Shown here: positions 26,920-35,654 of the stretch, piece by piece
How the letters are laid out: every line of letters begins with the position of its first letter
Numbering within the stretch: the first letter of the stretch is position 1
Assembly: GCA_963798295.1 (NCBI GenBank)
Contig: CAWCSV010000007.1
Coordinates: 2,294,001-2,358,000, forward strand
DNA: 64,000 nt
Direction of reading: 5' to 3'
DNA from: Palsa-89 sp963798295
GTDB taxonomy: Bacteria > Acidobacteriota > Terriglobia > Bryobacterales > Bryobacteraceae
The notes under the pieces: generated by a model
The model's input: only the letters and a program-made list of their open reading frames with translations
Told to the model about the DNA's origin: nothing
Databases searched by the model: none
Program-made: the position numbers and the translations under genes

Positions 26920-28337
26920 ACAAACGTCCTGTTCTCGTCTTACTCACCAGCAATTGGATCAGCATGCTGGGCGCGGCTCTGGTCACGCTCGCGGGATTTT
27001 CGTGGCTGTTCGTGCTGCCGCTGAACATCCGCGGCAGGGGAGTGTGAGTAATCCCTACATCGGGCTGCTGGTCTTCATCGCGATTCCGATCGTGTTCTTC
27101 GCCGGGCTGGTCCTGATCCCCATCGGCATCGCGCTTGCCAAGCGCAAGGTCTGCGAATCTGAACGAAATCGAAGACCGGCGGACCGCTTGGCGCCGCGTG
27201 GGCATCTTCTTCGGCGTGATGACGGTCGCGAACGTGGTGATCGCCAGCCAACTCAGCTATCGCGCCGTCGAGCAGATGGACACCGTTCAGTTTTGCGGCG
27301 CCACCTGTCATGTCATGAAGCCCGAATTCACCGCCCACGCCGCCGTGCCGCCCCATCAGGCCGTGGCCTGCGCGGAGTGCCACATCGCGCCCGGAGCCAC
27401 CGGCTGGTTAAAGGCGAAAATGGCGGGCACCAACCAACTGTTCGCCGTAATGTTCAACACGTATCCGCGGCCCATCGAGTCCGCCATGGAGAACAACAAG
27501 CTGGTCTCCTCCGCCGACACCTGCGAGCAGTGCCACCAGCGGGACACACCGATCGGGCCGCGCCTCCGCGTGATCCCTTCCTATGCAAGACGATCAGCCG
27601 AATACCCGCACCGAAACGGTACTGTTGATGCACATTGGCGGGGGAACTTTGGGCGGCATTCACGCCGCGCATCTTGGGACCGGGCGTTCGCATCCGCTAC
27701 GCCGCGGCCGACAAAAAACGCCAGACCATCCCTTGGGTGGAATACACGAACACGCAAACCGGCGTGTCGCGAACTTATCTCGCCAGCGGCTCGACGGCGG
27801 ATTCGGTCCGTTCACTCCCCACTTTCGAAATGCAGTGCGTCGATTGCCACAACCGCGCCGCACACGCTTTCGAAATGCCCGAGCGCGCGGTCAACCAGGC
27901 CATGGCGTCTGGGCCAGATCGCACCCAGCCTGCTCTTCGTCAAGAAAGAATCGGTCGAGCTTCTCAAGGCGAGCTACGCTAGCGATGACGAAGCGGCGCA
28001 GAAAATCCCTGTGGCCTTGAGCACGTTCTATCAGCAGAAATACCCGGACGCTGCCTCCAAACAGGGCGCTGCGATTCAAGCGGCGGGACGAACCCTGGCC
28101 GCGATTTACCAAAGCAACGTGTTCCCGGATCTCAAGGTCACCTGGGGAACTTATCCGAACAATCTCGGCCACACCGACGATCCCGGCTGTTTTCGCTGCC
28201 ACGACGCATCGCACATGACCTCTGACAACAAGACCATCACGCAGGATTGCAACGCTTGCCATCAGCCCGTGGCGATGGACGAGGCATCTCCCGATATTTT
28301 GAAAACACTCGAATTAACACCAACACAAAACCAATAG
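26916..28337 (+). CDS. NapC/NirT-type membrane multihaem cytochrome, frame-disrupted
   Basis: The gene begins with a helix (WISMLGAALVTLAGFSWLFV), has a second membrane helix (LLVFIAIPIVFFAGLVLIPIG), and then a periplasmic part with six haem-type motifs: FCGATCHVM (a CX3CH form), CAECH, CEQCH, CVDCH, CFRCH and CNACH. Frame changes lie near 27045, 27165, 27590, 27690 and 27915. The layout matches NapC/NirT-NrfH-type quinol dehydrogenases with an extended C-terminal multihaem domain (ILKTLEL end). It could take electrons from the quinone pool and feed the periplasmic cytochromes of the conduit. Coordinates run from the ATG at 26916, which overlaps the previous stop. Confidence 0.75.
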
Positions 28338-28347
28338 GAGATTCACA

Positions 28348-28663
28348 ATGCGCAATATCTTGATTGTTCTCGGTCTGCGCTGCCGCGGCCACCACCGCAC
28401 AAGCCGCCAATGCCACGGCCGGGAAGGCTGCCTACGACAAATCCTGCAAATCCTGCCACGGCGCCGACGGCACGGCAAACCCCGCCATAGCGAAGATGTT
28501 TAAGGTGGACATACAGGACCTGAAATCTCCCGACGTCCAGGCCATGAGCGACGAGGATCTGAAGAAGATCATCACTGACGGCAAAGGCAAGATGAAGCCC
28601 GTCGCCAGCGTTACGGGCGCGGCTGTGGACAATGTTGTCGCCTACGTCCGCAGTTTGAAGTAG
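28348..28663 (+). CDS. small cytochrome c (class I), frame-disrupted in the signal peptide
   Basis: An ATG at 28348, behind a TAGGAG site, begins a signal (MRNILIVLG). One frame change near 28372 joins it to the ~85-residue mature domain: AGKAAYDKSCKSCHGADGT, the LKSPDVQAMSDEDL helix, the axial-Met loop GKGKMKPV, and a last helix NVVAYVRSL. This is a soluble single-haem carrier. It ends the multihaem operon, ten bases after the NapC-like gene, and could shuttle electrons between its members. From 28664 to 28893 I see no gene. Confidence 0.8.
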
Positions 28664-28893
28664 TACACCTGCGTCGAGGGTTAGGAGATCAACATATGCT
28701 TGGCGGTTTCCGTTTTCTACCAGCCTAGCCCGGCGATCGCGTATGTGGTGCCGATGTCGTCGGAAATGCTTCTTTGAAACGATGTGTCCCCGATTATCCC
28801 GTAGTCTTGAAGACGGTGTAACAGGCGTATTAGACCTTGTGCTGGCCATGCGAAACGTTTTTCAGTCACGCGTAACGGCCCTGAGAAGAGAAG

Positions 28894-29394
28894 TCAGAAC
28901 TGCTCGAGCCTGGCCACGCCGAAGATCGCGTGGAATCGCTCGCAATAGATGACGACGGCATTGTACTTACCCAGGTCGGCTGACGGCTGTAGATCATAGT
29001 TCTGATCGCCTTGATTGCCCTTCAGCGAACCAAGTTCGATGCTATCGAGTTGGCCCTTTACGATCTCTTGGTGAAGGTTCTCGTCGTCGGCTCGCGCCAG
29101 CAGCACATGCACATCCGGACCGTTCGAAGTCTTGAAATCGGTTAGTCGTAGATATTGGCTGCCGGACGGCGCTTTGTAGATCGTGGCGCGGCCGCTGGTC
29201 TCGTGCGCTTTGCCTTCGAGCGTTCCGGTGTAAAGCGGCTGAGGATCAGCCGTCGAGGCGAATGGAGCGGGCTCATCAACCTTTTGATTAATCCAAAGTT
29301 TCTCCGGACGGAAGGCCCACCACACACCGATGAGTACCGGAACGGCGAGGCCGATCAGAATCCATTTTTTACGTATTATCCACGACGTGCTCAC
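28894..29394 (-). CDS. DM13-domain protein, membrane-anchored
   Basis: I place the start at the GTG at 29394, which sits behind AAAGGAG; the frame's earlier codon lacks one. The ~166-residue protein has an N-terminal membrane helix (WILIGLAVPVLIGVWWAF) and a DM13 domain: TGTLEGKAHETSGRATIY, RLTDFKTSNGPDVHVLL, and the closing VVIYCERFHAIFGVARL with a single conserved cysteine. DM13 is proposed to be a redox-active domain found with cytochromes and thiol proteins. It faces the multihaem operon tail-to-tail and is followed upstream by a close paralogue, suggesting a role in the same electron-transfer context. Confidence 0.8.
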   Translation of the reverse strand: MSTSWIIRKKWILIGLAVPVLIGVWWAFRPEKLWINQKVDEPAPFASTADPQPLYTGTLEGKAHETSGRATIYKAPSGSQYLRLTDFKTSNGPDVHVLLARADDENLHQEIVKGQLDSIELGSLKGNQGDQNYDLQPSADLGKYNAVVIYCERFHAIFGVARLEQF

Positions 29395-29462
29395 AGTTTT
29401 TCTCCTTTCGTGAGCCGGGCAGCAACTCACTGCCCGGCCCGATTGCGGTAATGTTACAGATC

Positions 29463-29900
29463 CTAGAATTTTGTGAGCGGTGCAGCGCCAAAATTGGCGT
29501 TGAAACGCTCGCAGTAGATCGAAACGGTCTGGAATTTTGCCAGATCCGTGCCAGCGGGAATGTCGTAGTTTTGGTCGCCCTCATTGCCCTTCAGGGCCCC
29601 CAACTCGATTCGGTCCGTGCCGTTCTTCAGAAAGTTTGCGTCGTCGTCCGCGTCCTTGACCGCGATGAGGACCACGTGAACGTCCGGCCCGTTCGAAGTC
29701 TTGAAACGGGTAAGCCGAAGTACCAGCTTCCCGCCCTTTTCCTGATAGATCGTGGCACGGCCAGAAGTATTGTGTACCTTGCCGTGAAACGTGCCGGTTT
29801 CGAGCGTCTTTGCACCGTCCGTTTGTGCCTGGACCGTCATAAATCCAAGCGCCAACGCTAGAATCGCAAGCATCCCGCTTGCTTTGAAAATGCGAACCAT
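29463..29900 (-). CDS. DM13-domain protein, secreted
   Basis: The ATG at 29900 lies behind a GGGAGGA site and opens a signal peptide (ASGMLAILALALGFMTVQAQ). The mature part is a DM13 domain nearly parallel to its neighbour: TGTFHGKVHNTSGRATIY, RFKTSNGPDVHVVL, IELGALKGNEGDQNYDIP, and VSIYCERFNANFG. The shared motifs show a recent tandem duplication, with this copy soluble and the next one membrane-anchored. The single YC-E-R-F cysteine is kept in both. It stands ~110 bases downstream of the anti-sigma gene on the same strand, so it may be under the control of the adjacent ECF sigma factor. Confidence 0.8.
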   Translation of the reverse strand: MVRIFKASGMLAILALALGFMTVQAQTDGAKTLETGTFHGKVHNTSGRATIYQEKGGKLVLRLTRFKTSNGPDVHVVLIAVKDADDDANFLKNGTDRIELGALKGNEGDQNYDIPAGTDLAKFQTVSIYCERFNANFGAAPLTKF

Positions 29901-30013
29901 GTTGATTCCTCCCTTAATGACTTGCATTCTGTCAAGCGCACGCGCGCTCAACCTTACAGGCCATAGGAGTGATCCAGGGAGCGGAAGTTACAAATTCTTC
30001 CTGAGCGCCGACG

Positions 30014-30256
30014 CTAGGTTTGGTCAGCTCTGAGCTTCGCCATCACCTTACCGATGATCGACTCGGAGACGTTCTCGGGCAGTTCGAAGGAACCGCTATC
30101 TGTGACGATTTTAACCGTCTGGCAGGTGGAGTCGTACAACACATGACAGGCCCGGCATTGGGAAAGATGGAGTTCGAGTTCCTTGCGGACCTCAAGCGAA
30201 ACTCGATCATCGATGTAATCTCCGAACTCGGCGAAGAACTCATCGCACGTTATCAT
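30014..30256 (-). CDS. zinc-finger anti-sigma-like protein
   Basis: This ~80-residue protein begins MITCDEFFAEFGDYIDDRVS and contains the HxxxCxxC site of the zf-HC2 family (LHLSQCRACHVLY). No membrane helix follows, so it is a cytoplasmic, soluble form. The ATG at 30256 overlaps the stop of the ECF sigma gene (ATGA), the usual sigma/anti-sigma coupling. Such zinc finger anti-sigma factors can respond to oxidants through the cysteines. It most likely binds the sigma region of its neighbour. Confidence 0.75.
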   Translation of the reverse strand: MITCDEFFAEFGDYIDDRVSLEVRKELELHLSQCRACHVLYDSTCQTVKIVTDSGSFELPENVSESIIGKVMAKLRADQT

Positions 30257-32058
30257 TGTGTTGCTCTCCTGGCACCGGGGGCAAAATGAGGCGCTAGCCA
30301 CTCTCTCAACATGAGCCGGCCTCGCAGTAGGCGTACTTTCACCGTTGGGACGCTGAGTCCCAATTGTCGCGCTATTTCTTCGATAGACAAGTGCTCGATG
30401 TCACGGAGCATCACCACGGTGCGGTACTTTGCGGGAAGGGCCATGATTCCTTTCTCAATGAGCTGCTGAATCTCCTGGCGGGAATACGCTTGCTCGGGAT
30501 TGTCCACCCAGTCCCGCAATTCGCGAGGGCGAAAATCATGGTCTTCGCCGAACGCAGGCTCATCCAAACTAATTTCATTTTTTCGCTTCCGCAAGTACTC
30601 AATCGCCTTGTTCCGAGCGATGCTTACCAGCCACGTCGAGAATTTCGAGCGTGACTGGAATCCGGCGATGTGCTCATACGCGCTCAGCATCACATCTTGC
30701 ATGGCATCCTGCGCGTGGTCCTGATTGCCTAAGATGGCCGTCAAGGCGCGATAGACCAGCCGGCTGTGCCGCCGAATCAGTTCCTCGAATGCTTCTAAAC
30801 TTCCTCCGCGTGCTTGGGCCGTCAACTCGGCGTCGGGATCTTCCACCACCGCCACGGCAGAGGAGGCCGCCGAACCCTGTTGCGTTGGACGATCGGAGAC
30901 GGCTGTAAGATGCGTTTTCTTTCGCTCAAAGGCGAGCGGCGGGTCAAAATCGTGCTCGATACCAAGGCCCGCCTGGAGAAAATTGGCGAAGTTATTCAAA
31001 GCCGTCACCACTTCGCACTCCAAAATCTGTTGGTCGGTGAAGCCAGTCGCCCTGAGCCGGTCGACATCGTTGAGCGAGAATTCGGAAAATCTGGCCCCCA
31101 ACTTGATCGCAAAATCCAAAAGAGCTTTGTCTGCCTCTGAAAGAGAAGATTGATGGTGATCGACCGCGATCTGGTCGCCTTCCTCAGCCGGCAGGCCTAA
31201 TCCGCGCAAAAGGTTGCAATGCACAGCCACACAATAGGAGTTGAGATTCACCGCGGACACGGCCAATAGAATGGTTTCTTTCTGTGATCGAGTGAGCGCA
31301 TCCTCGGGAAGCAAAATCGCAGCCGTAAACTCCGCCTCGGCCGCGAGCAGATCCGGCCGCAACGTTTGAGCGCGGAAGAAGTTCGGTATAAACCCATGAC
31401 TCTTCATGAGCGTGCCGAAGGGCCCAAATGTCTGGGGACTAAGATATGGGGCGCCGACGTATGGCCCCGCTGAGGGCCGCACGGAGCGCTCCGCTTCCGG
31501 TACTGACACTTGGGTTTCAGGTGGCAGGTTCCACGGGTCGTCTTCAGGTTCCGGATGCAAGCCCACAGACAGCGTACAAAGATAGATGCCCAGCGCCGTG
31601 GTGACGGCGGCTTCGATGATAGACTCATCGTCGATGCCATCTTGGCGGAGCCGTTCGATGTCTAACGAATTTACGGAAATCGCGCGGGATGCTAATTTCC
31701 TACAAAAGTCCAGCAATGCCACGTCACCCGCAGAGAGGCCCACACATCTATGGTCTTGCAACAGATCTTCGATTCGGTGGACAGGCTCTCCCTGTAAAAG
31801 CAGGGCTGTTCGTGCGAGACCGGCGCAATAGATGTCCCGGCGGTCAGCCGCGACGCAGAGCAGAATGCGCTCCTTCTGCACTCGCGAGATCGCCCCCCGG
31901 TTAAACCTCACCGCCTTCTCAAAGGAGGCCTGCGCTTCGATGACGCGCGGCAAAAGGGATTGGGCCCGAAGGAGATTGGGAATGAAGCCGAGATCCTCGT
32001 GAAACCAGCCAAACGGCTGAAAGTCTTCGCTCAACGCAACTTCGGGAAGAAAGCTCAT
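30253..32058 (-). CDS. ECF sigma factor fused to two AhpD/CMD-like domains
   Basis: The ~601-residue protein starts at the ATG at 32058. Two carboxymuconolactone decarboxylase/AhpD-like domains occupy residues ~15-170 and ~215-375, each with the helix KERILLCVAADRRDIYC or KETILLAVSAVNLNSYC; the second keeps a YCVAVHC-type cysteine pair. A linker leads to sigma-70 region 2 (AFEELIRRHSRLVYRAL, QDAMQDVMLSAYEHI) at ~425-495 and region 4 (LPAKYRTVVMLRDIEHLSIEEIARQLGLS, abridged) at ~540-590. Fusion of peroxidase-type domains to an ECF factor is unusual and suggests a redox or peroxide sensor built into the sigma factor. The frame is unbroken, so this is not an assembly join of two genes. It is divergent from the NADH dehydrogenase gene. 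Promoters it recognises are not visible. Confidence 0.85.
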   Translation of the reverse strand: MSFLPEVALSEDFQPFGWFHEDLGFIPNLLRAQSLLPRVIEAQASFEKAVRFNRGAISRVQKERILLCVAADRRDIYCAGLARTALLLQGEPVHRIEDLLQDHRCVGLSAGDVALLDFCRKLASRAISVNSLDIERLRQDGIDDESIIEAAVTTALGIYLCTLSVGLHPEPEDDPWNLPPETQVSVPEAERSVRPSAGPYVGAPYLSPQTFGPFGTLMKSHGFIPNFFRAQTLRPDLLAAEAEFTAAILLPEDALTRSQKETILLAVSAVNLNSYCVAVHCNLLRGLGLPAEEGDQIAVDHHQSSLSEADKALLDFAIKLGARFSEFSLNDVDRLRATGFTDQQILECEVVTALNNFANFLQAGLGIEHDFDPPLAFERKKTHLTAVSDRPTQQGSAASSAVAVVEDPDAELTAQARGGSLEAFEELIRRHSRLVYRALTAILGNQDHAQDAMQDVMLSAYEHIAGFQSRSKFSTWLVSIARNKAIEYLRKRKNEISLDEPAFGEDHDFRPRELRDWVDNPEQAYSRQEIQQLIEKGIMALPAKYRTVVMLRDIEHLSIEEIARQLGLSVPTVKVRLLRGRLMLREWLAPHFAPGARRATQ

Positions 32059-32246
32059 CGGCTCCGCTCGCACGGGCGTGGATCGGACTAGGAGTTTAGC
32101 GCTTTGGCCTCCTCAGGCGCAAGCGGAATGAAACGCCGCAGGCGCGTTATTGTGTATCTTTTCCCTCGCGGCTCCGTCCCATCCCCCGAAGTCGGCAAAA
32201 TGATCGCTGGCGCCAGTTTGACCAGCGAGCTTTGCCGGCACGTCCT

Positions 32247-33575
32247 ATGGAAGATATTTCGCCCAAGCGCATCCTGATTCTCGGAGGAGGCTTCGTCGGG
32301 GTCACAGCCGCCATGGAGCTTGAGAAAAGACTGGCTCGCGATCGCGTCGAGATCAAGCTTATCAATCGTGATAATTTCTTCCTCTTTACTCCGATGCTTC
32401 ATGAGGTCGCGGCGAGCGACCTGGATCTGACAACCATCGTCAACCCGGTGCGGAAGATGCTCCGCAAGGTGCAGTTTTTCGCGGGTGAAGTCGAGCAGAT
32501 CGACCTTGCGCAAAAGCAAGTCGTTGTCTCACATGGATTCGATCACCATCGACATACATTCGAGTTCGATTACCTTGTGATCGGTCTCGGATCGATGACC
32601 AATCGGTATGGGATTTCGGGTTTAGAGGACTACGCGTTGACCATGAAGACACTGGCCGACGCGGTGCGTCTGCGAAATCACCTGATCGCTCACCTGGAAG
32701 AAGCGGATACGGAATGCTGTAAGCAAAAGACGCCACTCTTGACGTTCGTTGTTGCCGGTGGGGGCTTCGCCGGCGTGGAGACCGTTGCCGGGATCAACGA
32801 CTTCGTGCGTGGAGCGCTCCGTTCTTACACCAATCTAAAGGAAGAGATGCTGCGCGTCGTCCTGGTCCACTCCGGAATGGTGATCCTGCCCGAGCTGGGA
32901 GAAGGATTAGGCGCCTATGCACATCGAAAGCTGACCGAGCGGAAAGTCGAAATCCGCCTGAATACTCGAGTCGCAGAGTTTTCGGGCCGGACTGTGCAAC
33001 TCAGCGACGGCACCGCGATTCCCACCAACACGCTGGTTTGGACCGCCGGAACTTCGCCGAATCGCTTGGTTGAAACGATCCCCTGCGCTAAGGACCACGG
33101 TCGGTTGCTGGTAACGGAATTTCTGGAGTTGGACGAGTGGCCGGGAGTCTGGGCTGTGGGGGACTGCGCGGCGGTGCCAGATCACCGGACGGGTGGCTTT
33201 CATCCTCCGACGGCTCAACACGGGCTCCGCCAGGCTAAAGTAGTGGCCCACAACGTCGTCGCGACCATGCGAGGAACGAGGAAGATGCCGTTCCATTATT
33301 CGACCTTCGCACAACTCGCCGCGATCGGGCGACGCACTGGCGTGGCAAGAATCCTGGGAATCAATTTCTCGGGGTTCGCTGCGTGGTGGCTTTGGCGAAC
33401 CGTTTATCTATGCAAACTTCCTCGGCTGGAAAAGAAGCTGCGCGTGGCCTTTGACTGGACCCTTGACCTGATCTTTTCAAAGGACCTGGTCCAGTTCCAG
33501 GAAATTCGTGCGCCCATGATTTCACGCTCTGAGGATCCGGCGAGCCAGGCCAAATTCACGCCTCGTCAGGAATAG
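32247..33575 (+). CDS. ndh: type II NADH dehydrogenase
   Basis: The ~442-residue protein has the two dinucleotide folds of NDH-2: ILILGGGFVGVTAAMELE for FAD at the start, and TFVVAGGGFAGVETV for NADH near residue 175. The later VWAVGDCAAVP element contacts FAD. The C-terminal part (FAAWWLWRTVYLCKLP) is an amphipathic membrane anchor. It oxidises NADH and reduces quinone without pumping. I chose ATG 32247 over the TTG at 32232. It is divergent from the ECF sigma gene, with ~190 bases between their starts holding both promoters. It could supply quinol to the cytochrome conduit. Confidence 0.88.
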   Translation: MEDISPKRILILGGGFVGVTAAMELEKRLARDRVEIKLINRDNFFLFTPMLHEVAASDLDLTTIVNPVRKMLRKVQFFAGEVEQIDLAQKQVVVSHGFDHHRHTFEFDYLVIGLGSMTNRYGISGLEDYALTMKTLADAVRLRNHLIAHLEEADTECCKQKTPLLTFVVAGGGFAGVETVAGINDFVRGALRSYTNLKEEMLRVVLVHSGMVILPELGEGLGAYAHRKLTERKVEIRLNTRVAEFSGRTVQLSDGTAIPTNTLVWTAGTSPNRLVETIPCAKDHGRLLVTEFLELDEWPGVWAVGDCAAVPDHRTGGFHPPTAQHGLRQAKVVAHNVVATMRGTRKMPFHYSTFAQLAAIGRRTGVARILGINFSGFAAWWLWRTVYLCKLPRLEKKLRVAFDWTLDLIFSKDLVQFQEIRAPMISRSEDPASQAKFTPRQE

Positions 33576-33706
33576 TGGAGCACAAGGAAATGGTGATCAC
33601 GCCAACGAAAGTAGGCCTTGCGAGTGAAACGGAAGCGGGGTCGTCTGGGAACTGGCACCTTTGACGAGGACCTGCATGAAGCAGGTCTGTGCCCGCTCGT
33701 CCATTT

Positions 33707-33899
33707 TCAGATGCTCGCCGTTTCCTGAATACATCCGAACCGCACTGGACTGATCACCCGTGGATTCGGTGTAGTCCGAAGGTCGCCAGGCGCCTCGGCC
33801 CAGTAGGCGGCTAGGCGCTCCAAGTGTTGGGGGTGTTGATACCGGTCGAACACGGCGCGCGTCTTGTGCCCGCTGATCTCCATTGCCTCCTTTCCGCGT
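33707..33899 (-). pseudogene. tyrosine recombinase C-terminal fragment
   Basis: On the minus strand the frame reads EAMEISGHKTRAVFDRYQ, the box II/III end of a phage-type integrase with the catalytic tyrosine in VFDRY, then a divergent tail (LERLAAYWAEAPGDL) to a stop at 33707. The upstream catalytic part is absent, so it is a remnant of ~64 residues. It lies in an otherwise gene-free gap (33576-34074) between the NADH dehydrogenase and the amidohydrolase, and may mark an old insertion boundary. The rest of that gap shows nothing I can support. Confidence 0.6.
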
Positions 33900-34074
33900 A
33901 CCAGTGTGATATGCGATCACGAGCCAAAACGCGTGGGTATTGGTGCAGCGAATCACGCAGGGCCCTATCGGCAACATTTCAAAGTGAGGCGCCCGACAAA
34001 CAAGCGGTGGTTCGTGCTGAGCGCCTGGCTTCATCGCACGACGCCAAGCGATCTCCTGATTGATCGTCCCCGCC

Positions 34075-35136
34075 TCACAGCTTCAACAACTTCACCAAGT
34101 TCCCGCCCAGGATCGCCTCCTTCTGCGCGTCGGGAATCTCCGCCTGGAGGATCGCGTCGATGGTGTCCGGCCAGACGAACGGCATGTCCGTGCCGTACAC
34201 CACCTGGCTCGGCCCCATTTCCGCCACCAGGTGCCGGATACCCTCCGGTGAGAAGACCATCGAATCGGCCATGATCTGGTCGTGCAGGTATTCGCGCGGA
34301 TGCTTCTTGTTGACGCACTTGGCGTTCGGGCGCACGTCGCAAGCCACGTCTGTGCGTCCGAAGTACGAGGGCAGATAGCCGCCCGCGTGCGCGCCGCAAA
34401 CTTTGAGGCCCGGGAAGCGGTCCAGCGTCCCATCGAAGATCAGGTGCGTCAGGAAGAGGTCCGTCTCCAGCGGATTTCCGATGACGTTGGGCAGATCGCC
34501 CGCGCCCGCGAACGCACCCGGCCTGGCTACGTTCTCGGCGTTGTTGGGATGCATGAATACCATCACTCCCAGCTCCTGCACTTTGCCCCAGAACGGATCG
34601 TACTTCGCCATCGACAGCGGCTCGCCTGCCACGTGGCCGCCGATCGCAACCCCGCGCATTCCCAATTCCTTCACTGCGTGCTCGGTCTGTTGCGCCGCCA
34701 AATCCGGGAATTGCAGCGCCGGCGAGGTGAATGCCACGAAGCGGTCCGGATGAGCCGCGCACCATTTCGACAGACCCTCGTCCTGCGTCTGCACGATCTT
34801 CGTTGCCAGGTCGCGATCCGCTGCGTACCACCAAAAGGTGTTGATGTCCAACGCCTGCACGTCAACGCCGCGCCTATCGAGCTCCTGAATGCGATCCGGC
34901 CCGAGCCGGCCTCCGCTGCGCCCGTAACGCTCCAGCGGCGTACCCTTCACCAGGTCCGCAACCTCGGCGATGCCGGCGTGCGCGTGAATGTCGACGACTT
35001 TGACGCGTTTCCCGCCCACGCGCACTTCCCGCCGAGTCGCCGGAGCGCCAGTCTGCGCGGTGATCCGACGGCCCGTTATCAGCGTTCCAGCCGCCACGCC
35101 TGCCGCTGTCCGGATGAATTCCCTGCGATTCCGCAT
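34075..35136 (-). CDS. Tat-exported amidohydrolase (amidohydrolase family 2)
   Basis: The N-terminus has a twin-arginine signal (NRREFIRTAAGVAAGTL). The mature domain carries the metal-binding DIHAHAG near residue 50, MHPNN near ~190, CGAHAGGYLPSY, and the late GTDMPFVW aspartate of ACMSD-type metal hydrolases/decarboxylases. These enzymes hydrolyse or decarboxylate carboxylated aromatic and related substrates. The start ATG lies behind an AGGAGGAAAG site. It is divergent from the molybdenum hydroxylase operon, with ~50 bases between starts, which suggests shared regulation and a linked degradation step. The substrate is unknown. Confidence 0.82.
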   Translation of the reverse strand: MRNRREFIRTAAGVAAGTLITGRRITAQTGAPATRREVRVGGKRVKVVDIHAHAGIAEVADLVKGTPLERYGRSGGRLGPDRIQELDRRGVDVQALDINTFWWYAADRDLATKIVQTQDEGLSKWCAAHPDRFVAFTSPALQFPDLAAQQTEHAVKELGMRGVAIGGHVAGEPLSMAKYDPFWGKVQELGVMVFMHPNNAENVARPGAFAGAGDLPNVIGNPLETDLFLTHLIFDGTLDRFPGLKVCGAHAGGYLPSYFGRTDVACDVRPNAKCVNKKHPREYLHDQIMADSMVFSPEGIRHLVAEMGPSQVVYGTDMPFVWPDTIDAILQAEIPDAQKEAILGGNLVKLLKL

Positions 35137-35186
35137 GCTTTCCTCCTATTGCCGGTAGTAGCATACGATATCAGAACGAGGGCGAA

Positions 35187-35654
35187 ATGAGTGTAATGAC
35201 TTTAAAGGTGAATGGCCGGAGCCACAGTGTTGACGTGGACCCGGCGACGCCGCTGTTGTACGTGCTGAGCGACGATCTCGAGCTGCGCGGGCCGAAGTTC
35301 GGCTGTGGCTTGGGCCAATGTGGAGCCTGCACCGTCATCCTGAAAGGTGCGGCGGTCCGCTCTTGCGTCACGCCCGTGAAAGCTGCTGCGGGATCGGAGA
35401 TCACGACTCTGGAAGGGTTGGGAACCCCCGAGAAGCCGCACCCCATTCAGCAGGCGTTCATTGATGAACAGGCCGCGCAGTGCGGTTTTTGCGTGAATGG
35501 CGTGATCCTGACCGCCAAGGCGTTTCTGGACAAACACCCCAAAGCCACCCCAGAAGAGATTCAGCAGGCGCTTTCCGGCGTGCTGTGCCGCTGCTTCACA
35601 CACGTCCGGATGTATCGGGCCATCCAGAAATATGCCAAGGAGATCGCGCGGTGA
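35187..35654 (+). CDS. 2Fe-2S subunit of a molybdenum hydroxylase (IorA/CoxS-like)
   Basis: The 155-residue protein shows the two-cluster layout of this subunit. The plant-type cluster is CGLGQCGACTVI with an upstream C in KFGC; the second cluster is CGFCVNG and CRCFTH. It transfers electrons from the molybdopterin subunit to an acceptor such as a cytochrome c. It is translationally coupled (GTGA) to the large subunit. No FAD subunit gene is present, as in isoquinoline 1-oxidoreductase IorAB. Confidence 0.9.
   Translation: MSVMTLKVNGRSHSVDVDPATPLLYVLSDDLELRGPKFGCGLGQCGACTVILKGAAVRSCVTPVKAAAGSEITTLEGLGTPEKPHPIQQAFIDEQAAQCGFCVNGVILTAKAFLDKHPKATPEEIQQALSGVLCRCFTHVRMYRAIQKYAKEIAR

Noticed and set aside
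29463..29861. Plus-strand frame opposite the second DM13 gene
   Set aside because: It mirrors the DM13 coding sequence and has no features of its own.
33597..34034. Minus-strand 145-residue frame
   Set aside because: The real signal is the integrase fragment in another frame (33707-33899); this frame has no conserved features.
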